Shown: positions 44,500-54,056, counted from the stretch's first letter. The stretch: DNA of 64,000 bases from Eubacterium sp. CAG:274 (GCA_000432155.1 FR888508.1:220041-284040); one strand, 5' to 3'. Notes: a model not told the origin generated them from the sequence alone. Program-made: numbers and translations.

Positions 44500-46356
44500 A
44501 TGAAATTTAGATTTTTAATCACTACACTATTGGCTGTATTAGGTTTTTCTACTGGTGTTTTTGCACATACAGTTATAAATATTCCCCTTGACAGCCGACC
44601 TGTTAGTTACGAATACTTTGACAATCTTTCCAGAATAGGTGGTGACAATTGTATAACTGTCAGCAAAGATAATCTGGACTATTTTTCAAACGATACTACA
44701 AAAAATCATTTAGGAAATTCTCTTGCCGTAAGAGATGAAGTTTACAACCTTGTTTTAAACAACAATAATAAAGATACTACGGTTATTATAAATACATCTT
44801 CCTATGTTACAAACGGCCTTGTGGGCAGTAGATGTGGTGTAAACTACAAGGACTACAAAGATGCTATGGAAGACTTAAATACACTTATTACTAATTTTCC
44901 TAACCCAAAATATTATATAAATATTGCAAATCCTCGTTCATTACCTGAAACAAGATTTAATACAATTTGGTGTGACAATAACAAATTAAAAGGTCTTGCA
45001 TCTTATTACCTTGAATTAAATCCTAATGACCCTAACAAAGATGAAATATTAAATACATATACTATGGTAACTCCGGAACAATTTTTGTTAGAGTACGGAT
45101 ATGTTTATAATAAATCTGTTGAACTTGGATACGGCGAGCTTACAAAATGGGAAAAGGCATTTCTAAACAATTTTAACACTACATACCTAAGTAGTCCAAA
45201 GTATAAGCCATACATTGATAATTATATCCTTCCTTATTCTGCTACTGCTGATATGTTTTCAATGCTTTTGAAATGGCAACAGGAGGGAAAAATAGACCAA
45301 ATACTTGTAGGTAATGACGATTTACAGTTACCTAATTGTATTACTTATTTTTATAGACAAAATGCCAGTTGGGTGCAATCCAGCAAAGGCTCTGCCGTAA
45401 AATATAGCTTTCCTAGAAGTTATATGGAAGTTCTTCCAAATTCCATTCAGAACAATTTAAAAGAGGCTTATGGCAACAGCGAAAAGGAAATGGCTCTAAT
45501 TGGCTATGGCAAAAAAGTCAACATAATATATGGTACAGATGAATTGCCACAGCTTACTTATGCCCGAGATTATTCCATAAGAAATAACCTCACACCAAAA
45601 TACAACTTATATTACAATGACCACACTCAAGATGTTGCAACATTTGATGTTTCATCTCCTAGTCACTTAATCAAGGTTGCTATAAATTATGCCAGTGGTA
45701 GAGTTGGACAATATACAAAAAAGGATTTTAACACATTTATATATAATTACACTACTGGCAAATCCAGTAAAGAAAACTTCCTTGATAAGTTATATACTGT
45801 TAATGCCAATGGTGGACATACTGGTTTGATTGAATTATATGTAAATACACAACTTGATAATAGCCGAAATTACATTTTCCAGCAATTATCAAGAAACAAG
45901 AGAAGTGACCAATCTGTAAGCAAAACTATGAATTTAAGTGAACTTGATATGTACTCTGCTTGGAATACGCAGGCAAATGCCATAGGTTTAGGTATTGCTC
46001 ACGCACAGGTTTTCACTATTGCTGACCAAGTGTCAAAAGATACTAAAACAGCTCTTGATGCCCACTTAAAAGTTCTTTTACAACATTATATTGAAGATAG
46101 CGAATACACTGCTACAGCAAAACTTACCCTTGCAAACAAAGCATATAAGCCGACTGTATATGAAAATCAGCAAAGTCAAATTTTATATGATTTAATGAAT
46201 CCAAGTCGTATAGAAAGTGTTTTAAAGGGCTGTAAATATACTTTCAATGGTGATACATATTATCTTGATAATATAAAAGTAGTACAAATGAGTTTCCCAT
46301 GGTCAAGAATATTTGATATACTTGTTAAATCACAAGCCATTTGGGAAGACGCATAA
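44500..46356 (+). CDS. secreted DUF4127 protein
   Basis: 618 residues. MKFRFLITTLLAVLGFSTGVFA is the signal peptide. The mature start HTVINIPLDSRPVSYEYFD carries the DUF4127 hallmark LDSRP; further family stretches are IANPRSLPETRF, GNDDLQLPN and YGTDELPQL. Function is not established. ATG at 44500 follows AGAGGAG; a TTG at 44476 is upstream in frame. Convergent with the SLH gene across a terminator. Confidence 0.88.
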   Translation: MKFRFLITTLLAVLGFSTGVFAHTVINIPLDSRPVSYEYFDNLSRIGGDNCITVSKDNLDYFSNDTTKNHLGNSLAVRDEVYNLVLNNNNKDTTVIINTSSYVTNGLVGSRCGVNYKDYKDAMEDLNTLITNFPNPKYYINIANPRSLPETRFNTIWCDNNKLKGLASYYLELNPNDPNKDEILNTYTMVTPEQFLLEYGYVYNKSVELGYGELTKWEKAFLNNFNTTYLSSPKYKPYIDNYILPYSATADMFSMLLKWQQEGKIDQILVGNDDLQLPNCITYFYRQNASWVQSSKGSAVKYSFPRSYMEVLPNSIQNNLKEAYGNSEKEMALIGYGKKVNIIYGTDELPQLTYARDYSIRNNLTPKYNLYYNDHTQDVATFDVSSPSHLIKVAINYASGRVGQYTKKDFNTFIYNYTTGKSSKENFLDKLYTVNANGGHTGLIELYVNTQLDNSRNYIFQQLSRNKRSDQSVSKTMNLSELDMYSAWNTQANAIGLGIAHAQVFTIADQVSKDTKTALDAHLKVLLQHYIEDSEYTATAKLTLANKAYKPTVYENQQSQILYDLMNPSRIESVLKGCKYTFNGDTYYLDNIKVVQMSFPWSRIFDILVKSQAIWEDA

Positions 46357-46370
46357 ATATTATTCCACTT

Positions 46371-46402
46371 AAAAAACCTCAAGTAAAATGCTTGAGGTTT
46401 TT
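46371..46402. terminator. bidirectional terminator
   Basis: AAAAACCTCAAG pairs with CTTGAGGTTTTT around a seven-base loop, between the DUF4127 and SLH genes. Confidence 0.85.
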
Positions 46403-46420
46403 TACATACAATCTCAATTT

Positions 46421-47449
46421 TTAATTACAATTATACAATCTCAACATAGTAGCAATAGCCTGTTCCCTTGTATAATTCATCCAAGGAGAAAATTTTCCAT
46501 TTCCAGTACCTGTCATTACATAGGTATCTCCACTTTTTATTCCTGCAACACTATAAATAGCAGTTTTTGCCCATTTAGCAAAGTAACTTTCATCGACAAA
46601 TTTCTTTGTTTGAGGTTTGTTTTTGTCAATATTGAGAATTGTTGCAAGATTATTTATCATTACAGCAGCCTCTTGACGAGTAATATAATTTTCCGGTGCA
46701 AACTTATTGTTGCCTGTGCCAGATACTATTTTTAGATTATATGCTGTTGTTATATAAATATCGTCTATGTCAGAAAACGGACTTTCAACATTCATATTAA
46801 TTTCATTTCCAGTTTTGGCAACATAAGTCTGTACAGCAAGTTGACAAAATTCCTGCCTTGTTATTTTGTTAGTATATTTAAACTTTAAATTATCTGGAAC
46901 TAGATTTAATTCAATAGATTTATTTATACTATCTTCAGCCCAATTACTATATGAATTATCCACCTTAACATCTACTTTGTTACCATCTAAATCAAAATAA
47001 TCTTTTGAATCGTCTGCACTGTTTGTAGCTTCGACATACACCTCATTATCTACTTTAATAAAATTAATATTATAGTAGAAATTTGGAGGAACTATTGTTT
47101 TAAAATCCTTGCTTAAAAGTCCTAAGCTAGAATCAGCCATACCCTCTGGATAATGGACAATAATAGTGTCATACTCCCCAAGTTTGCTTTCTACACTTCT
47201 AAAATTTGTTTCTACTAATTTTTCATTTTTATCATTTACTATATTTACATAAAATCCAGACCCATCATCTAATATATAACAATTATCCAAACCCTCAATA
47301 GGTATCTTAGTTCTTTCACTATCATTTGATAATTCATCAGATGAAGTATAGTTTTCATTTGCATCATATTCTGTATTTTCTGCAAATACTGTCAAGCTTT
47401 GGCAAAATAGAGTAACGCACAATAAAGCAAGTATAATTTTATTTTTCAT
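46421..47449 (-). CDS. SLH-domain surface protein 3
   Basis: 342 residues. Signal peptide MKNKIILALLCVTLFCQS ends near VFAE. A 130-residue N-terminal part (acidic, beta-rich; may be a WG-repeat-like fold) is followed by three SLH repeats at about 165-215, 220-280 and 285-340 (ITRQEFCQLAV, YITRQEAAVMI, YTREQAIATMLRLY). Unlike the tandem paralogues it has SLH at the C terminus. It would anchor to wall polymer. AAGGAGG lies before ATG. Confidence 0.9.
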   Translation of the reverse strand: MKNKIILALLCVTLFCQSLTVFAENTEYDANENYTSSDELSNDSERTKIPIEGLDNCYILDDGSGFYVNIVNDKNEKLVETNFRSVESKLGEYDTIIVHYPEGMADSSLGLLSKDFKTIVPPNFYYNINFIKVDNEVYVEATNSADDSKDYFDLDGNKVDVKVDNSYSNWAEDSINKSIELNLVPDNLKFKYTNKITRQEFCQLAVQTYVAKTGNEINMNVESPFSDIDDIYITTAYNLKIVSGTGNNKFAPENYITRQEAAVMINNLATILNIDKNKPQTKKFVDESYFAKWAKTAIYSVAGIKSGDTYVMTGTGNGKFSPWMNYTREQAIATMLRLYNCN

Positions 47450-47497
47450 ATATCGTCCTCCTTAAAAATATTTTTCTTACATATAAATTTACAAAAA

Positions 47498-47520
47498 GAG
47501 CTACCCAAAAAGAGTAGCTC
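47498..47520 (-). terminator. glyA terminator
   Basis: GAGCTAC (47498-47504) pairs with GTAGCTC (47514-47520); TTTTTG follows on the minus strand. Confidence 0.75.
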
Positions 47521-47543
47521 CAATATGTATAAATATATTAAAA

Positions 47544-48782
47544 TTATTCATAAATTGGGTACTTAGCAACAAGCTTCTGAACTCTTTCAGCAACTTCTGC
47601 CTTGTTTCCTTCAAAGTCCTTAGCAACCATAGCAATAAGGTCAGCAATTTCAACCATATCTTCTTCAACCATACCTCTTGTAGTAACAGCTGGAGTACCT
47701 AATCTGATACCACTTGCTGTACCTGGCTTTTCTGGATCAAATGGAATAGCATTCTTGTTACAAGTAATTCTTACTTCGTCAAGTCTTGCTTCAAGTTCCT
47801 TACCAGTAATGTGCATTGGTCTTAAATCTACAAGCATAAGGTGATTATCTGTACCACCAGAAACTATATCAAAACCATTTTCAATAAGTCTGTCAGCAAG
47901 TACCTTTGCATTCTTAACAACCTGTTCAGCATACTTCTTGAAACTTGGGTCAAGAGCTTCCTTGAAACAAACAGCCTTAGCTGCAATAACATGCATAAGA
48001 GGACCACCCTGAATACCAGGGAAAATAGCCTTGTCAATAAGCTTGGCATTTTCTTCCTTACAAAGAATAAGACCGCCTCTAGGACCTCTTAAAGTCTTGT
48101 GAGTAGTTGTAGTAACAAAATCAGCATAAGGAACTGGATTTGGATGAAGACCTGCTGCTACAAGACCAGCAATATGAGCCATATCTACCATAAAGTATGC
48201 TCCAACTTCCTTAGCAACCTTGCTCATAAATTCAAAATCAATAGTTCTTGAATATGCACTTGCACCAGCAATAATAAGCTTTGGCTTGTTTTCAAGAGCT
48301 ACTCTTCTGAATTCTTCATAATCAATCCTACCAGTTTCTTCACTTACACCGTAAGAAACTACATTGTACTGCTTACCACTCATATTAACAGGTGAACCAT
48401 GAGTTAAGTGACCACCATGTGCAAGGCTCATACCCATTACAGTATCGCCAGGCTTTAAAACTGCAAAGAATACAGCCATATTTGCCTGTGCACCAGAGTG
48501 AGGCTGAACATTAGCATGTTCTGCACCAAAAAGTTCACAAGCTCTCTTTCTAGCTAATTCTTCAACAATATCAACCTTTTCGCAACCACCGTAATATCTC
48601 TTACCTGGGTAACCTTCTGCATATTTATTTGTAAGAACTGAACCCATAGCTGCCATAACTGCCTTAGAAACAATATTTTCAGATGCAATAAGTTCAATGT
48701 TATGCTGCTGTCTATAAAGTTCTTCGTTAATAGCTTCGCAAATTTCAGGGTCTACTGCTTTTACTTCATTAATGTCGTACAT
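47544..48782 (-). CDS. glyA: serine hydroxymethyltransferase
   Basis: PLP enzyme that turns serine and THF into glycine and methylene-THF. 412 residues. IELIASENIVS, YAEGYPGKRYYGGCE, and the PLP lysine motif TTTTHKTLRGPRGG are complete. TAGGAGG is before ATG. Single gene with its own terminator. It feeds the folate pool used by folD and fhs. Confidence 0.99.
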   Translation of the reverse strand: MYDINEVKAVDPEICEAINEELYRQQHNIELIASENIVSKAVMAAMGSVLTNKYAEGYPGKRYYGGCEKVDIVEELARKRACELFGAEHANVQPHSGAQANMAVFFAVLKPGDTVMGMSLAHGGHLTHGSPVNMSGKQYNVVSYGVSEETGRIDYEEFRRVALENKPKLIIAGASAYSRTIDFEFMSKVAKEVGAYFMVDMAHIAGLVAAGLHPNPVPYADFVTTTTHKTLRGPRGGLILCKEENAKLIDKAIFPGIQGGPLMHVIAAKAVCFKEALDPSFKKYAEQVVKNAKVLADRLIENGFDIVSGGTDNHLMLVDLRPMHITGKELEARLDEVRITCNKNAIPFDPEKPGTASGIRLGTPAVTTRGMVEEDMVEIADLIAMVAKDFEGNKAEVAERVQKLVAKYPIYE

Positions 48783-48934
48783 ATCTTGACCTCCTAAAAT
48801 AATTTATAAATAATATTAAACCAATTTGTAAATATTGTCAACTAATTTGTCGTAATTATTAATCTTTTTAACTCTGTAAACTGATTTACATAATATTATA
48901 AATAGGCTATATCACAACTAATTTTCGACAATAG

Positions 48935-49207
48935 TTATTGAAAATTTTTCCAGTATTCTTCTTCGCTGTTGTTTTCAATAGCTGTTAAATATTCATCGGC
49001 AATATCAAAAATTTCACTTTCATCTGCTACACTATACATTATTTTATCGCCTTTTTTAGTAACATTACTATGCTTAATCTTAGGGTTATCAAGCCATTTT
49101 CTGAACTTTTCTTCCCACTTGTCAGCACCCTCTTTGCCTATTTCAGCATAACATTCCATTTCTTCCTTTATTTCATAAATAAAATCTTCTAATTCAAGTT
49201 TAATCAT
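48935..49207 (-). CDS. small acidic protein coupled to ruvB
   Basis: 90 residues beginning MIKLELEDFIYEIKEEME, highly acidic and helical. The ATG at 49207 overlaps the ruvB stop by eight bases and uses GGAGG at the end of ruvB; the frame continues upstream inside ruvB. No family recognised and no cysteine cluster. Co-translation with ruvB hints at, but does not show, a link with recombination. Confidence 0.7.
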   Translation of the reverse strand: MIKLELEDFIYEIKEEMECYAEIGKEGADKWEEKFRKWLDNPKIKHSNVTKKGDKIMYSVADESEIFDIADEYLTAIENNSEEEYWKNFQ

Positions 49208-50234
49208 TATTTTCTCCTCCCAATACTTCAAGCCCGAAATATTCATAAGTTTTATTAGTTACCACTCTGCCCCTTGGTGTTCTTTTTATAAAACCCTGTT
49301 GTATCAAATATGGCTCAACAACATCTTCTATTGTTTCTGCCTCCTCGCCTATTGATACAGAAAGTGTATCAAGACCTACTGGTCCACCACCAAATTTGTC
49401 TATCATACACATTAAAAGTGTTTTGTCTGTTAAATCTAAACCATTTTTATCAACTTCTAATATATCAAGACTGTCTTTTGCAACTTGACCAGTAATTACA
49501 CCATCATACTTAACCTGTGCAAAATCTCGCACTCTTTTAAGCAATCTATTTGCTATTCTTGGTGTACCTCTTGAGCGTCTGGCAAGTTCTAAAGCACCAT
49601 CTTCATCAATAGGAATATTTAAAACATTAGCCGACCTTATTACAATACGCATAAGTTCCTGTGGCGTATACAATTCTAATCTATTTACTACACCAAATCT
49701 ATCTCTTAAAGGTGCTGTCAAAAGACCTATTCTTGTAGTTGCCCCTATTAAAGTAAAGTGTGGCAAATCAAGTCGTATACTTTTAGCATCTGCACCTTTA
49801 CCTATTACTATATCCAAAACAAAATCTTCCATAGCTGGATAGAGAATTTCTTCAATAAGTCTATTTATTCTATGGATTTCATCAATGAAAAGCACATCGC
49901 CTTCATTTAAGCCATTTAATATTGCTGCCATATCTCCCGGACGCTCTATTGCTGGTCCAGAAGTAACCTTTATGTTAGCATTCATTTCATTTGCTATAAT
50001 ATTTGAAAGTGTAGTCTTTCCTAATCCCGGTGGTCCATAAAGTAAAACATGGTCAAGACATTCTCCTCTTTGTTTTGCTGCCTGCATATAAATACGCATA
50101 TTTTCTTTTACTTTTTCCTGACCTATATATGTATCAAGAGTTATGGGGCGAAGTTTTGGCTCAGATACAGCATCTTCTTCTCTCAAAGAGGCTGTAGTAA
50201 TTCTATCCCCTGTATTTAATTGTCTTTTCTCCAT
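49200..50234 (-). CDS. ruvB: Holliday junction branch-migration ATPase RuvB
   Basis: 344 residues. The hexameric motor that drives branch migration with RuvA. LRPITLDTYIGQEKVKENM, Walker A GPPGLGKTTLS, Walker B DEIHRI and GATTRIGLLTAPLRDRFG are all standard, and the winged helix ends RTPRGRVVTNK. It follows ruvA by nine bases. No ruvC is nearby, as is usual in Firmicutes. Confidence 0.99.
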   Translation of the reverse strand: MEKRQLNTGDRITTASLREEDAVSEPKLRPITLDTYIGQEKVKENMRIYMQAAKQRGECLDHVLLYGPPGLGKTTLSNIIANEMNANIKVTSGPAIERPGDMAAILNGLNEGDVLFIDEIHRINRLIEEILYPAMEDFVLDIVIGKGADAKSIRLDLPHFTLIGATTRIGLLTAPLRDRFGVVNRLELYTPQELMRIVIRSANVLNIPIDEDGALELARRSRGTPRIANRLLKRVRDFAQVKYDGVITGQVAKDSLDILEVDKNGLDLTDKTLLMCMIDKFGGGPVGLDTLSVSIGEEAETIEDVVEPYLIQQGFIKRTPRGRVVTNKTYEYFGLEVLGGENND

Positions 50235-50243
50235 TGTTTTCTC

Positions 50244-50834
50244 CTACTTAACAACCTTTAAAGCCTTGCTTATAATTTCTTCTGTTGCCATACCATTTAC
50301 AAAAACAGCCTTAATTGCATTTTCTGCTTCATTTTTAGTAAATCCAAGTGCCATAAGTGCTGAAAGTGCCTCTGCTCTTTCTCCTGTTGCAACATCGACT
50401 TTCTGAACAAATTCAATACCTGTAGTAATCGTGTCAGCACCAACTTTATCTTTCAACTCTAAAGCTATTCTCTGGGCAATTTTTTTACCTATGCCCTGAC
50501 CAACACTTAATGCCTTTATATCCTCTGTGGCAATAGCAAGTGCCAACTGTGACGGAGATAAAGCTCCAAGCATTGCTACAGCACTTTTAGGACCAACACC
50601 ATTTACACTTATAAGCAAATTAAACATATTTAATTCTTCTTTTGTTAAAAATCCAAAAAGAGAAAGTTCATTTTCTTTTACATTCATATAAGTATAAATT
50701 TGAACTTCTTTTTCCATAACAACTGCTGAGGCTGTAGATGACGATACCTGAATATTATAACCTATACCATTGTTATCTACAACTATACAATCATTTCCTA
50801 TGTAGGCTACAGTACCTTTAACATAGCTAATCAT
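50244..50834 (-). CDS. ruvA: Holliday junction DNA helicase subunit RuvA
   Basis: 196 residues. MISYVKGTVAYIGNDCIVVD is the OB fold; LLISVNGVGPKSAVAML and GQGIGKKIAQRIALELKD are the two helix-hairpin-helix motifs, and the C-terminal domain that contacts RuvB (ALMALGFTKNEAENAI) is present. It starts seven bases after the metallophosphoesterase gene. Confidence 0.98.
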   Translation of the reverse strand: MISYVKGTVAYIGNDCIVVDNNGIGYNIQVSSSTASAVVMEKEVQIYTYMNVKENELSLFGFLTKEELNMFNLLISVNGVGPKSAVAMLGALSPSQLALAIATEDIKALSVGQGIGKKIAQRIALELKDKVGADTITTGIEFVQKVDVATGERAEALSALMALGFTKNEAENAIKAVFVNGMATEEIISKALKVVK

Positions 50835-50840
50835 AACATT

Positions 50841-52016
50841 TTATCTGCCTTTCTTTACATTTATAATTGCAACTTCACAATTTGTACCAACCCTCATATT
50901 AGGACCCCAAACGCCAGCACCAGAAGTTGTCACATTTGTCATATTTCCAACTTTAATAATACCCCAAGGATTTTCCCACGCAAGTTTTACAGTAATATTT
51001 CCCGGGAAAAGCTGACCATTATGGGTGTGTCCACCTAAATCCAAGTCAACACCTGCATCATTCTTTTCATCAAACTCATTTGGTTCGTGGTCTATTTCTA
51101 TTATAGGTTTTGTTTTGTCCAAATTTTCGGTCAAATCGTGAACAGTTTTTCTTTCTAAACCAATTTTGCCTGTTTTTTCATAGTCAAGTCTACCTACAAC
51201 ATAAAACTTATTATCTACTAAAACAGCCTCATCTTCAAGGATTTTTACATTTGACTTTTTCATCAAATCCTCAAAGCGTGTATCTCTTTCATTATTTTCT
51301 GCACTATGAACAGAAAATCCTCCTAAAAGTGTTTCTGTTACATCGTGATTACCCCAACAGCCATATACTCCATACTTAGTTTTTATACCTTTTAAAATTT
51401 CTGCTATTTTATCAGGATTTCTGACAGCCCTATAATCATTATCAAAAATATCTCCTGCTATACAAACTATATCTGGATTTTGCTGGTTTATTATATCAAC
51501 CATTTTTTCCATTTGTTTTTCGCCTATACTGTAGCCTAAATGTAAATCAGACACCAAGGCAATTTTTAAATCAGGACATTCCTTATCTATTGTTACACTA
51601 TATTCTCTTGTCTTTATATCTCCAACATGAAGTCCACCATAAATGGATACAACACTTACACAAACGATGACAATTCCGCCTACTACAACAAATGGATATT
51701 TAAAAGGCAATCGTATATTTTTCTTTTTCAAAATAAACAATATAACATCGCTCAAAAAAATAAACATAAGTGAATAAAGCATAACGCCTATCCAATAATT
51801 ACTTATGTATTTCATAATATATTGTATTTGCGTACCTTGTGGCAATACAAAAGCCGAAAGCAAGCTAACAGCAAAAAAAGCATAAATCACAAAATATATT
51901 GCACCTATTATTTTATGATGTGACACCTTTACAATGGACCTTATCCACATAAAAGTTCTCATAAATACATAAACATTTAACATCAAATAAACTGGTATTA
52001 CAAGTAAAAGTATCAT
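50841..52016 (-). CDS. membrane-anchored metallophosphoesterase (YkuE/YaeI-like)
   Basis: 391 residues. Four or five membrane helices occupy residues 1-135; the calcineurin-like domain follows with DLHLGY, GDIFDND, GNHD and GGHTHNGQ, the complete set of metal ligands. Substrate unknown; relatives act on UDP-diacylglucosamine or other phosphoesters. First gene of a run with ruvA and ruvB, which is probably positional rather than functional. Confidence 0.88.
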   Translation of the reverse strand: MILLLVIPVYLMLNVYVFMRTFMWIRSIVKVSHHKIIGAIYFVIYAFFAVSLLSAFVLPQGTQIQYIMKYISNYWIGVMLYSLMFIFLSDVILFILKKKNIRLPFKYPFVVVGGIVIVCVSVVSIYGGLHVGDIKTREYSVTIDKECPDLKIALVSDLHLGYSIGEKQMEKMVDIINQQNPDIVCIAGDIFDNDYRAVRNPDKIAEILKGIKTKYGVYGCWGNHDVTETLLGGFSVHSAENNERDTRFEDLMKKSNVKILEDEAVLVDNKFYVVGRLDYEKTGKIGLERKTVHDLTENLDKTKPIIEIDHEPNEFDEKNDAGVDLDLGGHTHNGQLFPGNITVKLAWENPWGIIKVGNMTNVTTSGAGVWGPNMRVGTNCEVAIINVKKGR

Positions 52017-52135
52017 AAAACCACCTCTTTGTAGGTTAATTATATTCTAATTTTTTATAAAAAGCAATAAAATTATATCCCCATTATAATAGTAGAAACT
52101 CATACCTCAAAAATTTTTTTGAAAAAAATCCCAAT

Positions 52136-52156
52136 TTCCTATTGACATAATAGGAA
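52136..52156. promoter_or_regulatory. palindromic operator candidate in the metY promoter
   Basis: Perfect 8-bp arms TTCCTATT (52136-52143) and AATAGGAA (52149-52156) with a five-base centre GACAT. The centre and left arm overlap the -35 hexamer, so a bound protein would block RNA polymerase. The TAGGAAT-like half-sites resemble those of Rrf2-family CymR-type sites (comparison from memory). Confidence 0.55.
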
Positions 52157-52170
52157 TAGTATAATATAAT
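52142..52170 (+). promoter_or_regulatory. consensus metY promoter
   Basis: TTGACA (52142-52147), 17 bp, TATAAT (52165-52170): both hexamers perfect. It predicts a start near 52177, giving a leader of about 160 bases before metY that contains a small reading frame. Confidence 0.8.
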
Positions 52171-52202
52171 ACATTCATACTTAATCGAAAGGAGCAACGC
52201 CT

Positions 52203-52268
52203 ATGAAACAACTTAAAAATATATATGCAAGGAGTAACATACGAATGTGTTGCTCATTGACAAACTAG
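52203..52268 (+). CDS. 21-aa leader peptide with Cys-Cys codons upstream of metY
   Basis: ATG at 52203 has AAAGGAG eight bases upstream, the best ribosome site in the leader. The peptide is MKQLKNIYARSNIRMCCSLT plus Asn. Cys-Cys codons (TGT TGC) lie near the end. The leader's SD region GAGCAAC (52192-52198) can pair with GTTGCTC (52249-52255), which covers the Cys codons. This has the form of a cysteine-sensing regulatory leader; no terminator is visible before metY. Confidence 0.65.
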   Translation: MKQLKNIYARSNIRMCCSLTN

Positions 52269-52339
52269 ATTATAACAATTATAAGTAATAGATACAAGAA
52301 TAAAACTAAAATTTACATACTAAAGGAGATTATAAAATT

Positions 52340-53647
52340 ATGGCAAAGTTAAGCAGAAAAGATAGAAAATTCAAATTCGAAACATTACAGCTTCATGTAG
52401 GTCAGGAAAATCCAGACCCAGCAACAGGTGCAAGAGCAGTACCTATTTATCAGACAACTTCTTATGTTTTTGATAATTGCGACCATGCAGAAGCTCGTTT
52501 CAACCTTTCAAATGCTGGTAACATTTACGGTAGACTTACAAACCCTACTGAAGATGTATTAGAACAGAGAGTTGCAGCTCTCGAAGGTGGTGTAGCTGCC
52601 CTTGCAGTAGCATCTGGTGCAGCAGCTATTAGCTACACTATTCAGAACCTTGCTCAGAACGGTGACCACATCGTTGCAGCTGAAAACATTTATGGTGGTT
52701 CTTACAACTTACTTGCACATACACTTCCAGAATACGGTATTACAACAACTTTCGTTGACCCACTTGATGTAAGTAATTTCGAAAAGGCTATTCAGCCAAA
52801 CACAAAGGCTTTATTCATTGAAACTTTAGGTAATCCTAACTCAGAAGTTTCTGATATTGAAGCTATTGCAAAGATTGCTCATAGCCACAATATTCCACTT
52901 GTAATTGATAATACATTTGGTACTCCATACCTTATTAGACCAATCGAATACGGTGCAGATATTGTTGTTCATTCTGGTACTAAGTTCCTTGGTGGTCATG
53001 GTACATCTCTTGGTGGTCTTATTGTTGATAGCGGTAAGTTTGACTGGGAAGCATCTGGTAAGTTCCCATCTCTTACAGAACCAAACCCAAGTTACCATGG
53101 TATTAGCTTTACAAAGGCTGTAGGTCCTGCTGCATTCGTAACAAAGATTAGAGCTATTCTTCTTCGTGATACTGGTGCAACTATTTCTCCATTCAACGCA
53201 TTCCTTCTCTTACAGGGTCTTGAAACACTTTCTCTTAGAGTAGAAAGACATGTTGAAAATGCACTTAAAGTTGTAGATTACCTTTCTAATCATCCACTTG
53301 TTGAAAAGGTACATCACCCATCAGTAACTACTGACGAAAGCCAGAAAGCGCTTTACAAGAAGTATTTCCCTAACGGTGGTGGTTCAATCTTTACATTCGA
53401 AGTTAAGGGCGACGAAAAGAAGACTAGAGAATTTATTGATAACCTTGAATTATTCTCACTCCTTGCTAATGTAGCTGATGTTAAGAGCCTTGTAGTACAT
53501 CCTGCATCTACTACTCACTCTCAGCTTAACGAACAGGAACTTCTTGAACAGGGTATCACTCGTTCTACAGTTCGTCTTTCAATCGGTACTGAAAACATTG
53601 ATGATATTATTCAGGACCTTGACGAAGCATTTAAGGCAATTCAGTAA
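52340..53647 (+). CDS. metY: O-acetylhomoserine aminocarboxypropyltransferase (sulfhydrylase)
   Basis: PLP enzyme that makes homocysteine (or cysteine) from O-acetylhomoserine and sulfide. 435 residues. GNIYGRLTNPTEDVLEQRVA, ASGAAAISYTIQNL and the PLP lysine (Lys215) in VVHSGTKFLGGHGT fit the Cys/Met metabolism PLP family and this subfamily's length. AAAGGAG precedes ATG. Codon bias is strong, suggesting high expression. It has a consensus promoter with a palindrome and an upstream Cys-Cys peptide; it is single and ends at a terminator. Confidence 0.95.
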   Translation: MAKLSRKDRKFKFETLQLHVGQENPDPATGARAVPIYQTTSYVFDNCDHAEARFNLSNAGNIYGRLTNPTEDVLEQRVAALEGGVAALAVASGAAAISYTIQNLAQNGDHIVAAENIYGGSYNLLAHTLPEYGITTTFVDPLDVSNFEKAIQPNTKALFIETLGNPNSEVSDIEAIAKIAHSHNIPLVIDNTFGTPYLIRPIEYGADIVVHSGTKFLGGHGTSLGGLIVDSGKFDWEASGKFPSLTEPNPSYHGISFTKAVGPAAFVTKIRAILLRDTGATISPFNAFLLLQGLETLSLRVERHVENALKVVDYLSNHPLVEKVHHPSVTTDESQKALYKKYFPNGGGSIFTFEVKGDEKKTREFIDNLELFSLLANVADVKSLVVHPASTTHSQLNEQELLEQGITRSTVRLSIGTENIDDIIQDLDEAFKAIQ

Positions 53648-53680
53648 TATATAATTTAACATAACATTTCTAATCCTACA

Positions 53681-53710
53681 AAAAGGTAGTGGCGTAAGTC
53701 ATTACCTTTT
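53681..53710 (+). terminator. metY terminator
   Basis: AAAAGGTA (53681-53688) pairs with TACCTTTT (53703-53710), followed by further T. Confidence 0.7.
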
Positions 53711-53724
53711 TTGTGTCTATAAAC

Positions 53725-53764
53725 AAAAAAGAACAGCGACAATATATGCCAACTGTTCTTTTTT
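53725..53764. terminator. bidirectional terminator between metY and the SASP gene
   Basis: AAAAAAGAACAG (53725-53736) and CTGTTCTTTTTT (53753-53764) form a 12-bp perfect stem with a 16-base loop. Confidence 0.8.
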
Positions 53765-53837
53765 ATTTATATTAAATTTAATCCGTAATACAACTCAGAC
53801 AAAGCCACACCACAGATTTTATGATATAAAAAAATGA

Positions 53838-54056
53838 TTACTCGTTACTCTTTGCCATATTCTTTTCGTAATCTTCAATCATTTTTTTCACCATATAACC
53901 TCCCACATAGCCGTTCTGGGCAGATGTTAAATCGCCATTGTAACCTTTCTTTAAAGGTACACCAATTTCGTTGGCTACTTCATACTTCATCTTTTCCATA
54001 GCCTCTCTTGCCTCAGGAACATTGATTTTGTTAGAGCTTGAACTAGAACTTGCCAT
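53838..54056 (-). CDS. alpha/beta-type small acid-soluble spore protein
   Basis: 72 residues. After a Ser-rich start comes the family core: AREAMEKMKYEVANEIGVPL (with the germination-protease region) and GYNGDLTSAQNGYVGGYMVK. These proteins coat spore DNA and protect it, then are degraded at germination. AAGGAGG precedes ATG. CATAATA on the minus strand (plus 54102-54108) resembles a sigma-G -10; a matching -35 is not clear. It marks the organism as a spore former. Confidence 0.97.
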   Translation of the reverse strand: MASSSSSSNKINVPEAREAMEKMKYEVANEIGVPLKKGYNGDLTSAQNGYVGGYMVKKMIEDYEKNMAKSNE

